Assembly: GCF_900590885.1 (NCBI RefSeq)
Contig: NZ_UUON01000022.1
Span: forward strand, 248,001 to 312,000
Source: Pseudomonas viridiflava
Lineage (GTDB): Bacteria > Pseudomonadota > Gammaproteobacteria > Pseudomonadales > Pseudomonadaceae
Direction: 5' to 3'
DNA length: 64,000 bases
In this document: one piece after another, positions 9,249 to 18,396 of the stretch
Layout of the letters: each line of letters starts with the position of its first letter
Position numbering within the stretch: position 1 is the first letter of the stretch
Notes under the pieces: generated by a model
The model's input: only the letters and a program-made list of their open reading frames with translations
Told to the model about the DNA's origin: nothing
The model's database searches: none
Made by a program: the position numbers and the translations under genes

Positions 9249-12200
9249 TTATTGGCTGTCCGGCTCATGCAGCTGCACCTGCAGCATTCTTTCCAGCTCC
9301 AGCATCAGCTTTTCCAGGGTTTTCACCGTCGCTTCGATTACCGGCCGGGCATCGCCACGGGCGCATGCCTGTTCAATGGCTTCGCACTGCGACGCCAATG
9401 CGCTGGCTTGCACGATACGGGCAGCGCCCTTGATCTTGTGGGCCTGTTCGGTGATGTCCTGGGGCGATGCCTGCGCGGCGATCAGTGCGAGCATTTCCTC
9501 GCGATCGCGGCGACTGCTGCTCAACAGTTCCTCCAGCAGGCGTCGGCTCATGTGCGGGTCTGCGCCGGTAAGGGCTTCGAAGTTGCCCAGGTCCAGGATC
9601 AGGCCGGGAGGTTTTGGGGTGACCCCCGCCAGCTGGCGCTCCAGGGCCGTGAGGCTGATGGGTTTGAACAGGCAGTCGTTCATGCCTGCCTCGGCGCAGC
9701 GCAGCTTCTCTTCGGGCTGGGCATTGGCGGTAAAGCCCAGGACGACACAGGGCGTCAGTTGCTCGCGCTGCTCGTATTCGCGGATCGAGCGACTCAGTTC
9801 GTAGCCGTTCATGATGGGCATGTTGCAGTCGGCGATCACCAGGTCGAAATGCTCCTGGCGCCATGCCTGGAAACCCGCGGAGCCGTTCTGGGCGGCGGTG
9901 AACTGGTGGCCCAGGTAGCCGAGCTGCTGGCACATCAACAGGCGGTTCGCCGGGTGGTCGTCCACCACCAGCACATTGAGCACGGGCGCCGTCGCGGGCG
10001 CTTCGGGCTTGAGTTCGTCTACCGCCAGCACTGACTGCAGCCGCGTCATCGTCAGGCTCACATGCACCTGGGTGCCCACCATGGGCACGCTGCTCAGGCT
10101 AAGTTGACCGCCCATCATGGCGCACAGGCTGCGGCAGATCACCAGGCCCAGACCCGCGCCGCTCCTGGCCAATTGCCCGGAGTTGTCAGCCTGGGCAAAG
10201 GGTTCGAACAGGCGCATCTGATCGTCCCGGCTGATCCCGATCCCGGTGTCTTCCACCACCAGTTTCATTTCGACCTGCAGCGGCAGTTGGGTAGGCATGA
10301 CCTCCACCTTGATCTTGACCTGGCCGTGTTCGGTGAACTTGATCGCATTGCTGACCAGGTTCGACAGCACCTGCTTGAACCGCAGCGGGTCGATCAGGAC
10401 TTCGGTGTCGTCAAGGTCGGGCTTGAACTCCAGCAACAGGCTGAGGGTTTTCTGCCGGGCCAGGCCGTCGAAGACGCGCACCACCGACTCGATCACTTCC
10501 CGCAGGTTGACGCGTTCCGGCGCCAGGCTCAGGCGACCGGATTCGATCCGGGCGATGTCGAGGATATCGCCAATCAGCTCCAGCAGATCCTTGGCCGAGT
10601 TGTAGGCGACTTCGATGGCCGGGCGGTCGAGATGGCCCTGGTCGGCGCGCTTGAGGGTCAGTTCCAGCATGCCGATCACCGCGTTCATCGGCGTGCGGAT
10701 TTCGTGGCTCATGGTGGCGAGGAACGTACTCTTGGCGCGATTGGCCTCGTCGGCGCGCTCCTTGGCGTCGCGAAGTTCGTCGAACAGCTGTCGTCGCTCG
10801 CTGATGTCGATCCAGCCGCCGATGATGCCCTGGACCTCGCCGACGGAGTCGCGGTACGGCAGGATCCAGTGGTAGATCGTGAGTTTTTTCCCGCGCAGGT
10901 GCAGCACACGGTCCAGGATCAGCGGGATACCTTCGGCCACTACTCGCTGATAGTCGGCGTGGTATTGCGCCGCTTCTGCCGCAAGGGCGGTGCTGACCTG
11001 CAGCACGCTTTTACCGATCACGTCTTCGCGCTTGACGTCGAACACTTGCAGGTAGCTGTCGTTGCAGGTCTGCAGCAGGCCCTTGCGATCACGGACGTAG
11101 ATCGGGTGCGGGGTTTCATTGACCAGCGCACGCATGAACTCGAACTGATCGTTGAGGGCGCGCTCGGCCATTTTGCGGTGCTTGATCTGCCGGCGCATGT
11201 AGGCGTTCCAGCCCAGGGAAATCAGGAGCAGCAACCCGGTGCCGATGATGATGCGTGCAATCAGTTGGTGATAGTCGCGCCAGTAGCTGTCGGACGCAGC
11301 GCTATAGCCCCGCCAGCGACTGTTGATCACCCCCAGTTCATCCGGGTCGATGCTGAGCAAGGCCTTGTCGAGAATCGAGCTGAGTTCGGTGGCGCTGCGC
11401 GAGGTTGCCAGTGAAAACATGGCGGGGATCGTGCCAACGCTGAAGCTGATTTGCACCTTGTCCTGGAACACATGGGAAGACAGCAGGTAGTTGGCGACCA
11501 CCAGGGTATTCACGGCGCCGTCCACCTGGCCCTGTACCAGCAGTTCGGCCGAGGTGAAGGTGTCGCCGGTTTCTACCAGCTGGATCTTCGGGAAGTGTTC
11601 CTGCAGGAAACCCTTCAACGGGTTGCCCTGGGTCACCGCCAGGCGCTTGCCCTCCATTTCTTCCAGGCCGGTGGGTGCCAGCGGCTCTTTGCGCGTCAGC
11701 ATCACATAGGAGTTTTCCAGGTAGGGGCGGCTGAAGCTCAACAGGGCTTCGCGTTCGATGCTGGGGGTGATCGCGCCTATGATGTCCGCGTCGCCGCTGT
11801 CGACCTGTTTGATGATGGCGTTGACGTCGCGCCCGCGCTGGATCTCGAAGCGTAGCCCGGTGCGCAGGCGAATCAGCTCCAGCAAGTCGGCCGTGATGCC
11901 GCGAAAGTTGCCATCGTTGTCGAAGAACGTCAGCGGTGCAAAGGTTGCGTTCACGATCACCTTGACCACTGGGTGTTCGCTGATCCAGCGCTCTTCGCGT
12001 TGGGTCAGTTGCAACTTCTGGTCGGTGAGCAGGATGTCGCTGCCAGCACTCCAGCGTTTGGCGATGGCTTCCCGTTCGTTGGTGGGCACGGTTCTCAGTA
12101 CGCTGTCGACGATGCTCTGCAGGATGTGCTGGTGCTGCGCCATCGCAAAGCTGAAGCCATAGGCCTCATGTTTGCCGAAGTTGGCCATGCGGATATTCTT

Positions 12201-12896
12201 CAGGTACCCCTTGTTGATCATGTAATGGGTGGAAATGGTGTCGCCGAGAAATACGTCGGCCTGGTCGAATGCCACCGCATTCAAGGCGTTTTGATAGGAG
12301 GGGTAGGCGCGGATGATTGCCTTGGGGTAGAGCCTTTCAACCTCCCCCAGCGGCAGGTAGTGGTAGACCAGCGACAGGCGCATCCCGGCCAGCCCCTCGC
12401 TCAGGCTGCGGGTTTCGCCTTTGCGGGTGACCAGTACCGGGCGGTCCACCGCATACGGCTCCGACAGAGTGAGGTTGGGGTTCGCCGCCTCGAAGCCATT
12501 GGAGGAACCCAACAGGTCGATATCGCCTGTTTCAAGGGCGCGGATGGCGGCCTCGCGGGAGGAGTAGCGCAAAACCTTGACCGGTATGGCCAGTGCCTTG
12601 GTCAGCAGGCCGGCGTAGTCGGCGGTGAGGCCCTCATAGTCACGCCCGCTGGAAGTGAGGTCAAAAGGCGGGTAGTCGGGAAACGAGGTGCCCAGCACCA
12701 ATTCACGTTTGTTTTGCAGCCACAGGCGTTGGGCCTTGCTCAGGTAGGTTTCCAGTTGTACGGAGCTTGCGCGACTCAGTAAGTTGAAGTGTTCCGGGCC
12801 CTTTTGAGGGGTTGCAGGCACGGCGGTGCTGAAGCACAAGCCGGCACTCAATATAATCAGATAGTCCTTTATACACCTGGGCATCCGTTTTCTCAC
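9249..12896 (-). CDS. unorthodox hybrid sensor kinase, BvgS/EvgS-like
   Basis: 1215 residues from a GTG at 12896 that overlaps the regulator's TGA; an ATG at 12884 is the alternative. Order: signal segment (LIILSAGLCFSTAVPA), two periplasmic Venus-flytrap domains (SBP_bac_3, about 55-290 and 305-520), one membrane helix about 545-567, PAS about 585-700, HisKA with the His in FLATMSHEIRTPMNA, HATPase (NLVSNAIKFT, DTGIGIS), a receiver (LVIADCNMPIMNGYE) and a C-terminal Hpt with the phospho-His in AHKIKGAARI. This is the full four-step phosphorelay of BvgS/EvgS. It forms an operon with, and surely phosphorylates, the LuxR-type regulator just upstream. The signal is unknown. Confidence 0.92.
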   Translation of the reverse strand: MRKRMPRCIKDYLIILSAGLCFSTAVPATPQKGPEHFNLLSRASSVQLETYLSKAQRLWLQNKRELVLGTSFPDYPPFDLTSSGRDYEGLTADYAGLLTKALAIPVKVLRYSSREAAIRALETGDIDLLGSSNGFEAANPNLTLSEPYAVDRPVLVTRKGETRSLSEGLAGMRLSLVYHYLPLGEVERLYPKAIIRAYPSYQNALNAVAFDQADVFLGDTISTHYMINKGYLKNIRMANFGKHEAYGFSFAMAQHQHILQSIVDSVLRTVPTNEREAIAKRWSAGSDILLTDQKLQLTQREERWISEHPVVKVIVNATFAPLTFFDNDGNFRGITADLLELIRLRTGLRFEIQRGRDVNAIIKQVDSGDADIIGAITPSIEREALLSFSRPYLENSYVMLTRKEPLAPTGLEEMEGKRLAVTQGNPLKGFLQEHFPKIQLVETGDTFTSAELLVQGQVDGAVNTLVVANYLLSSHVFQDKVQISFSVGTIPAMFSLATSRSATELSSILDKALLSIDPDELGVINSRWRGYSAASDSYWRDYHQLIARIIIGTGLLLLISLGWNAYMRRQIKHRKMAERALNDQFEFMRALVNETPHPIYVRDRKGLLQTCNDSYLQVFDVKREDVIGKSVLQVSTALAAEAAQYHADYQRVVAEGIPLILDRVLHLRGKKLTIYHWILPYRDSVGEVQGIIGGWIDISERRQLFDELRDAKERADEANRAKSTFLATMSHEIRTPMNAVIGMLELTLKRADQGHLDRPAIEVAYNSAKDLLELIGDILDIARIESGRLSLAPERVNLREVIESVVRVFDGLARQKTLSLLLEFKPDLDDTEVLIDPLRFKQVLSNLVSNAIKFTEHGQVKIKVEVMPTQLPLQVEMKLVVEDTGIGISRDDQMRLFEPFAQADNSGQLARSGAGLGLVICRSLCAMMGGQLSLSSVPMVGTQVHVSLTMTRLQSVLAVDELKPEAPATAPVLNVLVVDDHPANRLLMCQQLGYLGHQFTAAQNGSAGFQAWRQEHFDLVIADCNMPIMNGYELSRSIREYEQREQLTPCVVLGFTANAQPEEKLRCAEAGMNDCLFKPISLTALERQLAGVTPKPPGLILDLGNFEALTGADPHMSRRLLEELLSSSRRDREEMLALIAAQASPQDITEQAHKIKGAARIVQASALASQCEAIEQACARGDARPVIEATVKTLEKLMLELERMLQVQLHEPDSQ

Positions 12897-13519
12897 ACTA
12901 GCGCGTTTCGTTTTGCCATCTCGATAAGTTCTACCAAGGATGTGGCTTGAAGTTTTTGCATCAGCCGCTTTTTATAAGTACTTACCGTCTTGTTACTGAG
13001 GAACATGCCTTTGGCAATTTCCTTGTTGGTACGGCCTTGTGCAAAAAGTTGCAATACCATCAATTCGCGATCATTGACGGCCTTGAACAGGTCCAGTTCC
13101 CTGGTATCCACGCCCTCCCGGCTGCTGCCGTTCAGGGCCTGGCTGGGGAAGTAGTTGTAGCCGGACAACACCGCGCGGATGGCGCTCAGCAACTCGCTCA
13201 GGTCGCCTTCCTTGCACACGTAGCCATCGGCACCCGAACGCATGCAGCGCGTGGCAAAAAGGGTGGGGGACTGGGCGGTTAGCACCAGGGTCTTCATCGC
13301 GCAATTCATCGCGTTGAACCGGCACAGCACCTCCAGGCCGTCGAGTTTGGGAATGCTGATATCGAGGATGATCAGGTCCGGCAGGCATTCGCGGACCATT
13401 TGTATGGCGTCGCAGCCGTTATCCGTTTCGCCTACTACTTCATAGCCTTCGTGCTCCAGTAACATTCGGATAGCAAGTCTTATAACCGGATGGTCATCAA
13501 TAATAAAAACTGTGTTCAT
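12893..13519 (-). CDS. NarL/FixJ response regulator, BvgA/EvgA-like
   Basis: 208 residues from the ATG at 13519 (MNTVFIIDDHPVIRLAI); the 12-codon in-frame extension lacks family character. The receiver has the acidic pair D8/D9, the phospho-acceptor D53 in LIILDISIPKLDG and a Lys in GYVCKEGD; the LuxR-type helix-turn-helix fills about 140-205 (GRTNKEIAKGMFLSNKTVSTYKKR). It overlaps the kinase start by four bases, which makes it the first gene of the pair, as in EvgA-EvgS. Targets cannot be read from the window; the lone receiver just upstream is a possible third member. Confidence 0.92.
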   Translation of the reverse strand: MNTVFIIDDHPVIRLAIRMLLEHEGYEVVGETDNGCDAIQMVRECLPDLIILDISIPKLDGLEVLCRFNAMNCAMKTLVLTAQSPTLFATRCMRSGADGYVCKEGDLSELLSAIRAVLSGYNYFPSQALNGSSREGVDTRELDLFKAVNDRELMVLQLFAQGRTNKEIAKGMFLSNKTVSTYKKRLMQKLQATSLVELIEMAKRNALV

Positions 13520-13775
13520 GATCACATTCCATGCAAGTGCAAATAAAGCGGGCACATTAGCTCAGAAGCTGAGGGCAGAGCATGAAGTCGAGGGGGAGTT
13601 GGTATAAAACAGGAAGTTTCCTACATAAAAAAAGGTAATAGCTGACCTATTGCCAAGGCTTTGTGAGGGGAGAGCTCAGTGTTTCAGCAGAGTGCGATTC
13701 GAATCGTTTTTCCAGGGATTTAACGGTGGTTTTGCAGGCACTTTTCGACGGGTTTATATGTTTGAAGTCCTACAT

Positions 13776-14171
13776 TTATAACGTGCGTAATGAGCGGGTC
13801 AAACGCTCCAGCTCATCTTTGTTCAACGGTTTTGACAAGCAGCCGAGCAGTGGCAGGCCACGCTCCATTGCCTGGTTTTGCAGTGCGGACAATTCGGTGT
13901 CGGGAAGCCCGCTGAGCAAAATGGCAGCCCTGGTAAAGCGTCGGCGACTGGCGATCTCAATCAATTCAAGCCCGGGCAGGTCAGGCAGGCATTGGTCGCA
14001 CAGGATGATATCGAAGGGGGTATCGGCCAGCGTCATCAAACGGACCGCCTGTTCGGCGTTTTCGGCGGGGGTCAGTCGTTCGTAGCCGAAGCTTCTCAAC
14101 AGGCACTGAGTGGCGAGCAGTTGAAAGGGATGGTCCTCCACCAACAGGATGCGAAGGTTGCTGCTGGGCAT
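13776..14171 (-). CDS. stand-alone receiver-domain protein
   Basis: 131 residues from the ATG at 14171 (MPSSNLRILLVEDHPFQ); a GTG three codons upstream is possible. It is a single CheY-like receiver: acidic pocket VEDHP, phospho-acceptor Asp in ILCDQCLPDLPG, Ser in LLSGLP, and the conserved Lys in LSKPLNKDEL. There is no output domain. It lies upstream of the BvgAS-like pair on the same strand with a 256-base gap, so it may take phosphate from that Hpt domain or act as a sink. Partner assignment is inference. Confidence 0.85.
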   Translation of the reverse strand: MPSSNLRILLVEDHPFQLLATQCLLRSFGYERLTPAENAEQAVRLMTLADTPFDIILCDQCLPDLPGLELIEIASRRRFTRAAILLSGLPDTELSALQNQAMERGLPLLGCLSKPLNKDELERLTRSLRTL

Positions 14172-14342
14172 AGAAGGCACACAGTGAGTCGAGCGTCGAT
14201 GGGGGGCACGCGGGTGCTAATCGCCAGATTGACCTGGAACGTGCGCGATTATTCTTTGTGCGTTTGTGTGAATTCGATCAGGCCGCTCTGTTCCCTTCGT
14301 AGGTGAAATCTGTTCGGTGAACAGGCGGCTGGATCGGCAGGG

Positions 14343-15674
14343 TCATTGCGGGCTGGAGCGCCCCGTCATTTCCCGCGCCATTTCGGTGGCATAACTGTCG
14401 GTCATGCCGGCGATAAAGTCGATCATGCGCAGGAACGAAGCGTGCAACGGCCACGCCGGGTTGGGGGCGTTGTTGCCCAGCAGATCGAGAATGCGCCGGT
14501 TCTTGAAAGAGGGCGTGCGCCCGCCATGTTGCTCCAGTGCCGCACCGCAAAAGGCGTTCAGGAGAATTTCCAGGGTGGTGTAGGCGCCGATCTCATGCAG
14601 AGTCTTGCGCTTGTCCTGAAAGATCTTCTTGCGCGCCATGTCTTTGGCATCCAGCACGCAGCGTTTGGCCGGGCCGTGCATGTGCTCCACCAGATCGCCG
14701 GGCAGGGTGCCGGCCAGCAAGGCATCCTGTTGTTCGACGAAGGCCTGGGCCGCCGCATTGGTCAGGTGTTCGATGGCCTTGCCGCGCAGGATCGCCAGCT
14801 TGCGGCGGCGGGAGTCCTGGGGGCCGAGTTGGCGGTAGGTCTGCGGCAGGTCGTCGCCTACCAGGTTGAGTAGCAGGGATTCAACCTCGGCGTATTCGAG
14901 CAACTCCATTTCCAGGCCGTCTTCCAGGTCGATCAAGGCGTAGCAGATATCGTCTGCGGCCTCCATCAGGTACACCAGCGGGTGGCGCGCCCAGCGTTGT
15001 TCCTCGAGTTGCGGCAGGCCGAGCTTGTGGGCGATCTGCTCGAGGATCGGCAGTTCGCTCTGGTAGCAGCCGAACTTGTGCTTCTTGTAGCCCAGAGCGT
15101 CGGCGTGGCGGGCGGTCCAGGGGTATTTGAGGTAGGTGCCCAGGGTCGCGTAGGTCAGCCGTGTGCCGCCGTCGAACTGGTGGTATTCCAGCTGGGTGAG
15201 CACGCGAAAGCCCTGGGCATTGCCTTCGAAGTTGAGGAAGTCATTGCGTTCTGCGCTGCTCATGTCATCCAGCCAGCCGCGCCCTGCGGCCTGCTGGAAC
15301 CAATGGCGGATGGCATCTTCGCCGGAGTGCCCGAATGGTGGGTTGCCGATGTCATGGGCCAGGCAGGCCGATTGCACCACCATGCCCAGATCGCTCGGGT
15401 CGCACCAGTCGGGCAGGGCGCTGCGCAGGGTTTCACCGACGCGCATGCCGAGGGAGCGGCCGACACAGCTGACTTCCAGGGAGTGGGTCAGGCGCGTGTG
15501 GATATGGTCGTTGCTGGACACCGGGTGCACTTGGGTCTTGCGGCCCAGGCGGCGGAACGCGCCCGAGAAAATAATCCGGTCGTGGTCTTTGTGAAACGGG
15601 CTGCGGCCGAGTTCTTCGGGACTGTGCAGGGGTTTTCCAAGGCGTTCGCGGGTAAGCAGGGTGGGCCAATCCAA
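14343..15674 (-). CDS. dgt: deoxyguanosinetriphosphate triphosphohydrolase-like protein
   Basis: 443 residues from a TTG at 15674 with GGAGAG nine bases before it. It is an HD-domain enzyme that cleaves dGTP, and perhaps other dNTPs, to the nucleoside and triphosphate. Metal ligands are visible: H64 in [10 protein letters not shown] and H107-D108 in [17 protein letters not shown]. The N-terminal [20 protein letters not shown] is typical of the family. Members with this shorter sequence are annotated as dGTPase-like; strict dGTP specificity is not shown by sequence. Confidence 0.94.
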   Translation of the reverse strand: MDWPTLLTRERLGKPLHSPEELGRSPFHKDHDRIIFSGAFRRLGRKTQVHPVSSNDHIHTRLTHSLEVSCVGRSLGMRVGETLRSALPDWCDPSDLGMVVQSACLAHDIGNPPFGHSGEDAIRHWFQQAAGRGWLDDMSSAERNDFLNFEGNAQGFRVLTQLEYHQFDGGTRLTYATLGTYLKYPWTARHADALGYKKHKFGCYQSELPILEQIAHKLGLPQLEEQRWARHPLVYLMEAADDICYALIDLEDGLEMELLEYAEVESLLLNLVGDDLPQTYRQLGPQDSRRRKLAILRGKAIEHLTNAAAQAFVEQQDALLAGTLPGDLVEHMHGPAKRCVLDAKDMARKKIFQDKRKTLHEIGAYTTLEILLNAFCGAALEQHGGRTPSFKNRRILDLLGNNAPNPAWPLHASFLRMIDFIAGMTDSYATEMAREMTGRSSPQ

Positions 15675-15745
15675 GGCGGGTACTCTCCGTGCGGTGAATG
15701 ACCCCCCCAGCTTCCCGGTTCAGCGACGCCTGGGCAAGCGAAAAT

Positions 15746-16909
15746 CTACAGGCCGGCCGCGTCGATATCGATTAACAGCAAACGTTGACCGTTATTGAAG
15801 AATTGTCCTGCAGTGAGGCAGTACTGGTTCGTGGTGGCGTCGCGGTAGGTGGAGGACAGCGTCAGGCGGCGCTCGTCCCAGCCTTCGGCCAGCAGGTGAT
15901 AGAAGTACGGGCGCCACGACCAGTTGTGGCCCAGGTAGCGGCTGTCCGTCTGCCAGGCGTCCTGGCGCCATTCGAAGTTGGGCGTCAGTTGGGTGCCGTG
16001 CCGGTCGCATTGATAAAAACGCAGTAACCAGGGGAAGGCTGGCAGCTTGGGCAACTGAGTCAGCGGCGCCTGGGTTTCGGCCCAGGTCTGCAGGATTTTC
16101 ATCAGCTCGGCCAACTGCTGGCGCAGCTGCATGATGCGTCCGCGCTCGGCCAGCTTTTGTTGGACGTAGGCCGCGCGCAGTTGGGCAAAGCGCGGTACGA
16201 AGGCGTCGGTGGCGAACCAGTCCAACTGCGCCTGGGCAAACAGGTAACCCTGCACATAACGCGAGCCGCATTCCAGGGCGAAATTCAGCTGCGCCTCGGT
16301 TTCCACGCCCTCGGCAATGATCCAGCAGCCGGTTTTTTCCGCCATCTGTGCCAGGGCCCGCACCACTTCACTGCTCGGTCCGCCCTTGGCGGCTTCCTGA
16401 AACAGGCGCATGTCGAGCTTGAGGATATCCGGCTGCAAGGCCAGCACGCGGTCGAGCTGGGAGTAGCCGGCGCCGAAGTCATCAATGGCAATGCGCGCGC
16501 CGGCTTCGCGGTAGCGCGCGACCACGTCGGCCAGGCGGCGGATGTCGCCGCCCAGCTCGGTGATCTCGAATACGATGCGCCGTGGGTCGACCCCGTGGCT
16601 GTGGATCTGTTTCAGGCTCGGCAGTGCCTGGCCGGGGCGCAGCCGGTTGATCCAGCGCGGGGAGATATTCAGGCTCAGGAACCAGTCTTCGGGGGCCTCG
16701 TGCAGGCGGCTCAACGCGTTGTCGCGGATCTGCCGGTCGAGGCGCCGCAAGCTCACACCCGGCGTGCGCGGGTCGGCAAACAGCGGGCCTACGGACTGCA
16801 AGCGGCCGTCGGCCTGGCGTAGGCGGCCCAGGGCCTCGACGCCGGCGATGCGCCCGGTGGCGGTGTCGATGAACGGTTGGAAGCAGGCGAGCGGTTGCCC
16901 GTCGATCAC
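15746..16909 (-). CDS. EAL-domain c-di-GMP phosphodiesterase with C-terminal sensor domain
   Basis: 387 residues from a GTG at 16909 behind an AAGGAGG site. The EAL domain (about 1-245) keeps the catalytic set: E25 in VEALGRL, N81, E115/E118 in FEITELGG, D143-D144 in IDDFGAGYS, K164 in ILKLD, and E200/E203 in IIAEGVETE. It should therefore hydrolyse cyclic di-GMP to pGpG. After a heptad-like stretch (about 235-280) comes a domain of about 105 residues with a PAS/Cache look (NWSWRPYFYHLL, LSSTYRDATTNQYCLTAG), resembling the C-terminal domain of Bacillus YkuI. It has no membrane segment, so the sensing is cytosolic. Ligand unknown. Confidence 0.88.
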   Translation of the reverse strand: MIDGQPLACFQPFIDTATGRIAGVEALGRLRQADGRLQSVGPLFADPRTPGVSLRRLDRQIRDNALSRLHEAPEDWFLSLNISPRWINRLRPGQALPSLKQIHSHGVDPRRIVFEITELGGDIRRLADVVARYREAGARIAIDDFGAGYSQLDRVLALQPDILKLDMRLFQEAAKGGPSSEVVRALAQMAEKTGCWIIAEGVETEAQLNFALECGSRYVQGYLFAQAQLDWFATDAFVPRFAQLRAAYVQQKLAERGRIMQLRQQLAELMKILQTWAETQAPLTQLPKLPAFPWLLRFYQCDRHGTQLTPNFEWRQDAWQTDSRYLGHNWSWRPYFYHLLAEGWDERRLTLSSTYRDATTNQYCLTAGQFFNNGQRLLLIDIDAAGL

Positions 16910-16932
16910 GGGGCCTCCTTAAAAGAAATGGC

Positions 16933-16970
16933 GAAAAAAGGCCCGGCCCTCGAAAACGAGGGCCGGGCCG
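16933..16970 (-). terminator. rho-independent terminator of the yqjDEK-like operon
   Basis: A 13-bp perfect stem (16940-16952 with 16957-16969) with a 4-base loop; on the minus strand it is followed by a run of Ts. It closes the minus-strand operon ending at 17002 and lies just before the EAL gene start. Confidence 0.88.
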
Positions 16971-17001
16971 TTTCTGTTAGCAAGAATGCAGCCAGCAGGG
17001 C

Positions 17002-17343
17002 TCAACTTTTGCGCGAACTGCCTTGCATCGCCAATTTGATCAATGGGATCAAGCCGGCGCCGAGTCTTACCAGGCGCGTCACACTGCTGATACTGCCGCC
17101 CTTGGCACCCTTGCCGGTGAAGAACCCCATCAGCGTAACCGCGGCCACGCCCCACAGCGGCGCGTGCTTGATGCCGATGTGGTCCTGCCAGTTATGGCGC
17201 ATGTCCCGTACCTTGTGCAGGGGCGCCAACAATTGTTGGGATTCGTGACGGATCTCCTGGCGGTGCATTTCCATGCGCAGGCGGATCAGCGCCTTGCGCA
17301 TTTCCCGGCGGGAGGTGTTGTGCGGGATTTCAGTCATGCTCAT
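17002..17343 (-). CDS. YqjK-like small membrane-associated protein
   Basis: 113 residues. A basic, amphipathic N-terminal half (RREMRKALIRLRMEMHRQEIRHES) is followed by a hydrophobic stretch (PLWGVAAVTLMGFFTG) and a basic tail. It overlaps the upstream holin-like gene by four bases (ATGA) and is the last gene of the three-gene unit. By position it corresponds to YqjK of the enterobacterial yqjCDEK cluster; sequence support is weak and function is unknown. Confidence 0.65.
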   Translation of the reverse strand: MSMTEIPHNTSRREMRKALIRLRMEMHRQEIRHESQQLLAPLHKVRDMRHNWQDHIGIKHAPLWGVAAVTLMGFFTGKGAKGGSISSVTRLVRLGAGLIPLIKLAMQGSSRKS

Positions 17344-17729
17344 GGCAGCAGGCGCTCCCGGTCATTGGCCAGTTCTTCGAGGGTGGCGTGGAACGGCGTG
17401 GACTCATCGAACACCGCCGCTTTCAAGCGCACCCCGCAGAAGGCTGCAGCCAGGCTGTAGAACACACAGAGGCAGATAATTCCGGTCAGGCGGTAGCCGG
17501 TGTCCCACACCAGAATCATCACCAGTGTCGACAAGCCCACCAGCAGCAGCAGGGCAAACACCAGTGCCAGCCCGGCAAACAGCAACAGGCTGACGGTGCG
17601 CGCCTTCTGCTCCTGCAGCTCGATGCCAAACAATTCGACGTGGCTGTGCAACAAGCCTAGAACGGCTGCGCCCAGGCGTCGTGAGGTAGAACTTGCGCCC
17701 GTTGACGAGCCGGTTTCGCCGATAGACAT
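17340..17729 (-). CDS. phage-holin-like membrane protein, YqjE/DUF1469 family
   Basis: 129 residues with two strongly hydrophobic helices (about 46-70 and 78-100) after an amphipathic N-terminal region (LLHSHVELFGIELQEQKAR), the usual layout of YqjE proteins. The holin label is only a family name: there is no phage gene nearby. It follows the YqjD-like gene after four bases and is followed by the YqjK-like gene with an overlap. In enterobacteria the YqjD/ElaB group tethers ribosomes at the inner membrane in stationary phase. Confidence 0.85.
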   Translation of the reverse strand: MSIGETGSSTGASSTSRRLGAAVLGLLHSHVELFGIELQEQKARTVSLLLFAGLALVFALLLLVGLSTLVMILVWDTGYRLTGIICLCVFYSLAAAFCGVRLKAAVFDESTPFHATLEELANDRERLLP

Positions 17730-17733
17730 AGTG

Positions 17734-18048
17734 TTAGCGCCTTGTAGCCAGCAGACCGATCAAAAAGCCCACGCCGGCCGCGATGCCCACCGATTGCCAT
17801 GGGTTGGCCTGTACGTAATCTTCGGTGGCAGTGACTGCTGCCTGGCCGCGTTCACGCAGGGAGTCTTCGGTCAGTTGCAGGGTTTCACGGGCCTTGAGCA
17901 GGCTGTCGTGGATCTTGCTGCGCAGCTCATCGGCCTGGTCGCCGGCGAGCACCTTGGTGTCGTCCAGCAACTTCTCGGTGTCGCTGACCAGGGTTTGAAA
18001 ATCCGCCAGCAGTATTTCTTGAGCAGTCTTTGCAGTTCTTCTGGCCAT
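17734..18048 (-). CDS. DUF883 membrane-anchored protein, YqjD/ElaB-like
   Basis: 104 residues: a long charged helix (about 10-75) with repeated Glu/Lys/Asp heptads, then ANPWQSVGIAAGVGFLIGLLATRR, the typical single C-terminal membrane anchor with its conserved NPW. In E. coli, YqjD binds ribosomes and inhibits translation in stationary phase; the same role here is inference. It starts at an ATG with GGAGAT upstream and is the first gene of the three-gene unit. The 348-base gap to amt holds no gene that I can see; the divergent promoters must lie there. Confidence 0.88.
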   Translation of the reverse strand: MARRTAKTAQEILLADFQTLVSDTEKLLDDTKVLAGDQADELRSKIHDSLLKARETLQLTEDSLRERGQAAVTATEDYVQANPWQSVGIAAGVGFLIGLLATRR

Positions 18049-18396
18049 GGTTATCTCCGTGATTGGCTGATCTTTACATTGGCTTTCGAGTCACCGGTAT
18101 CGGTGAAGGTTCAGTGCAATTGTGTGGTACAGCTTTTGCTTTGCCTTGGTGCGCAGGCTCCGGGGCTTGCGCCGAATCCGGGCGGGCCAGGGCCGATGCC
18201 TTGAAAAACCTTACCCTAATTAACCGAAACTCGCGGAAAAACCCTGTCGGTAACGGCCTGTTGTGTTGATCGCTGCGCTAAAGCGGTTCACGCCTCCTCA
18301 AAGAGTGGTGGGGCCGGTGGTGCCAATTTAGTGCGCGCAACCCTGGCTTGAACCGCTTTGGTGCTTTTTGCCTTTAATGCAGGCCTGCCAACCTCC

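Noticed and set aside
17340..17729. Prophage lysis module (holin-like gene)
   Set aside because: There is no endolysin, spanin or structural gene nearby; the neighbours identify the chromosomal YqjD/YqjE/YqjK operon.
18300..18396. Sigma54 promoter before amt
   Set aside because: GG/GC pairs occur, but their spacing is 10 instead of 12 bases, and the site would lie too close to the start codon.
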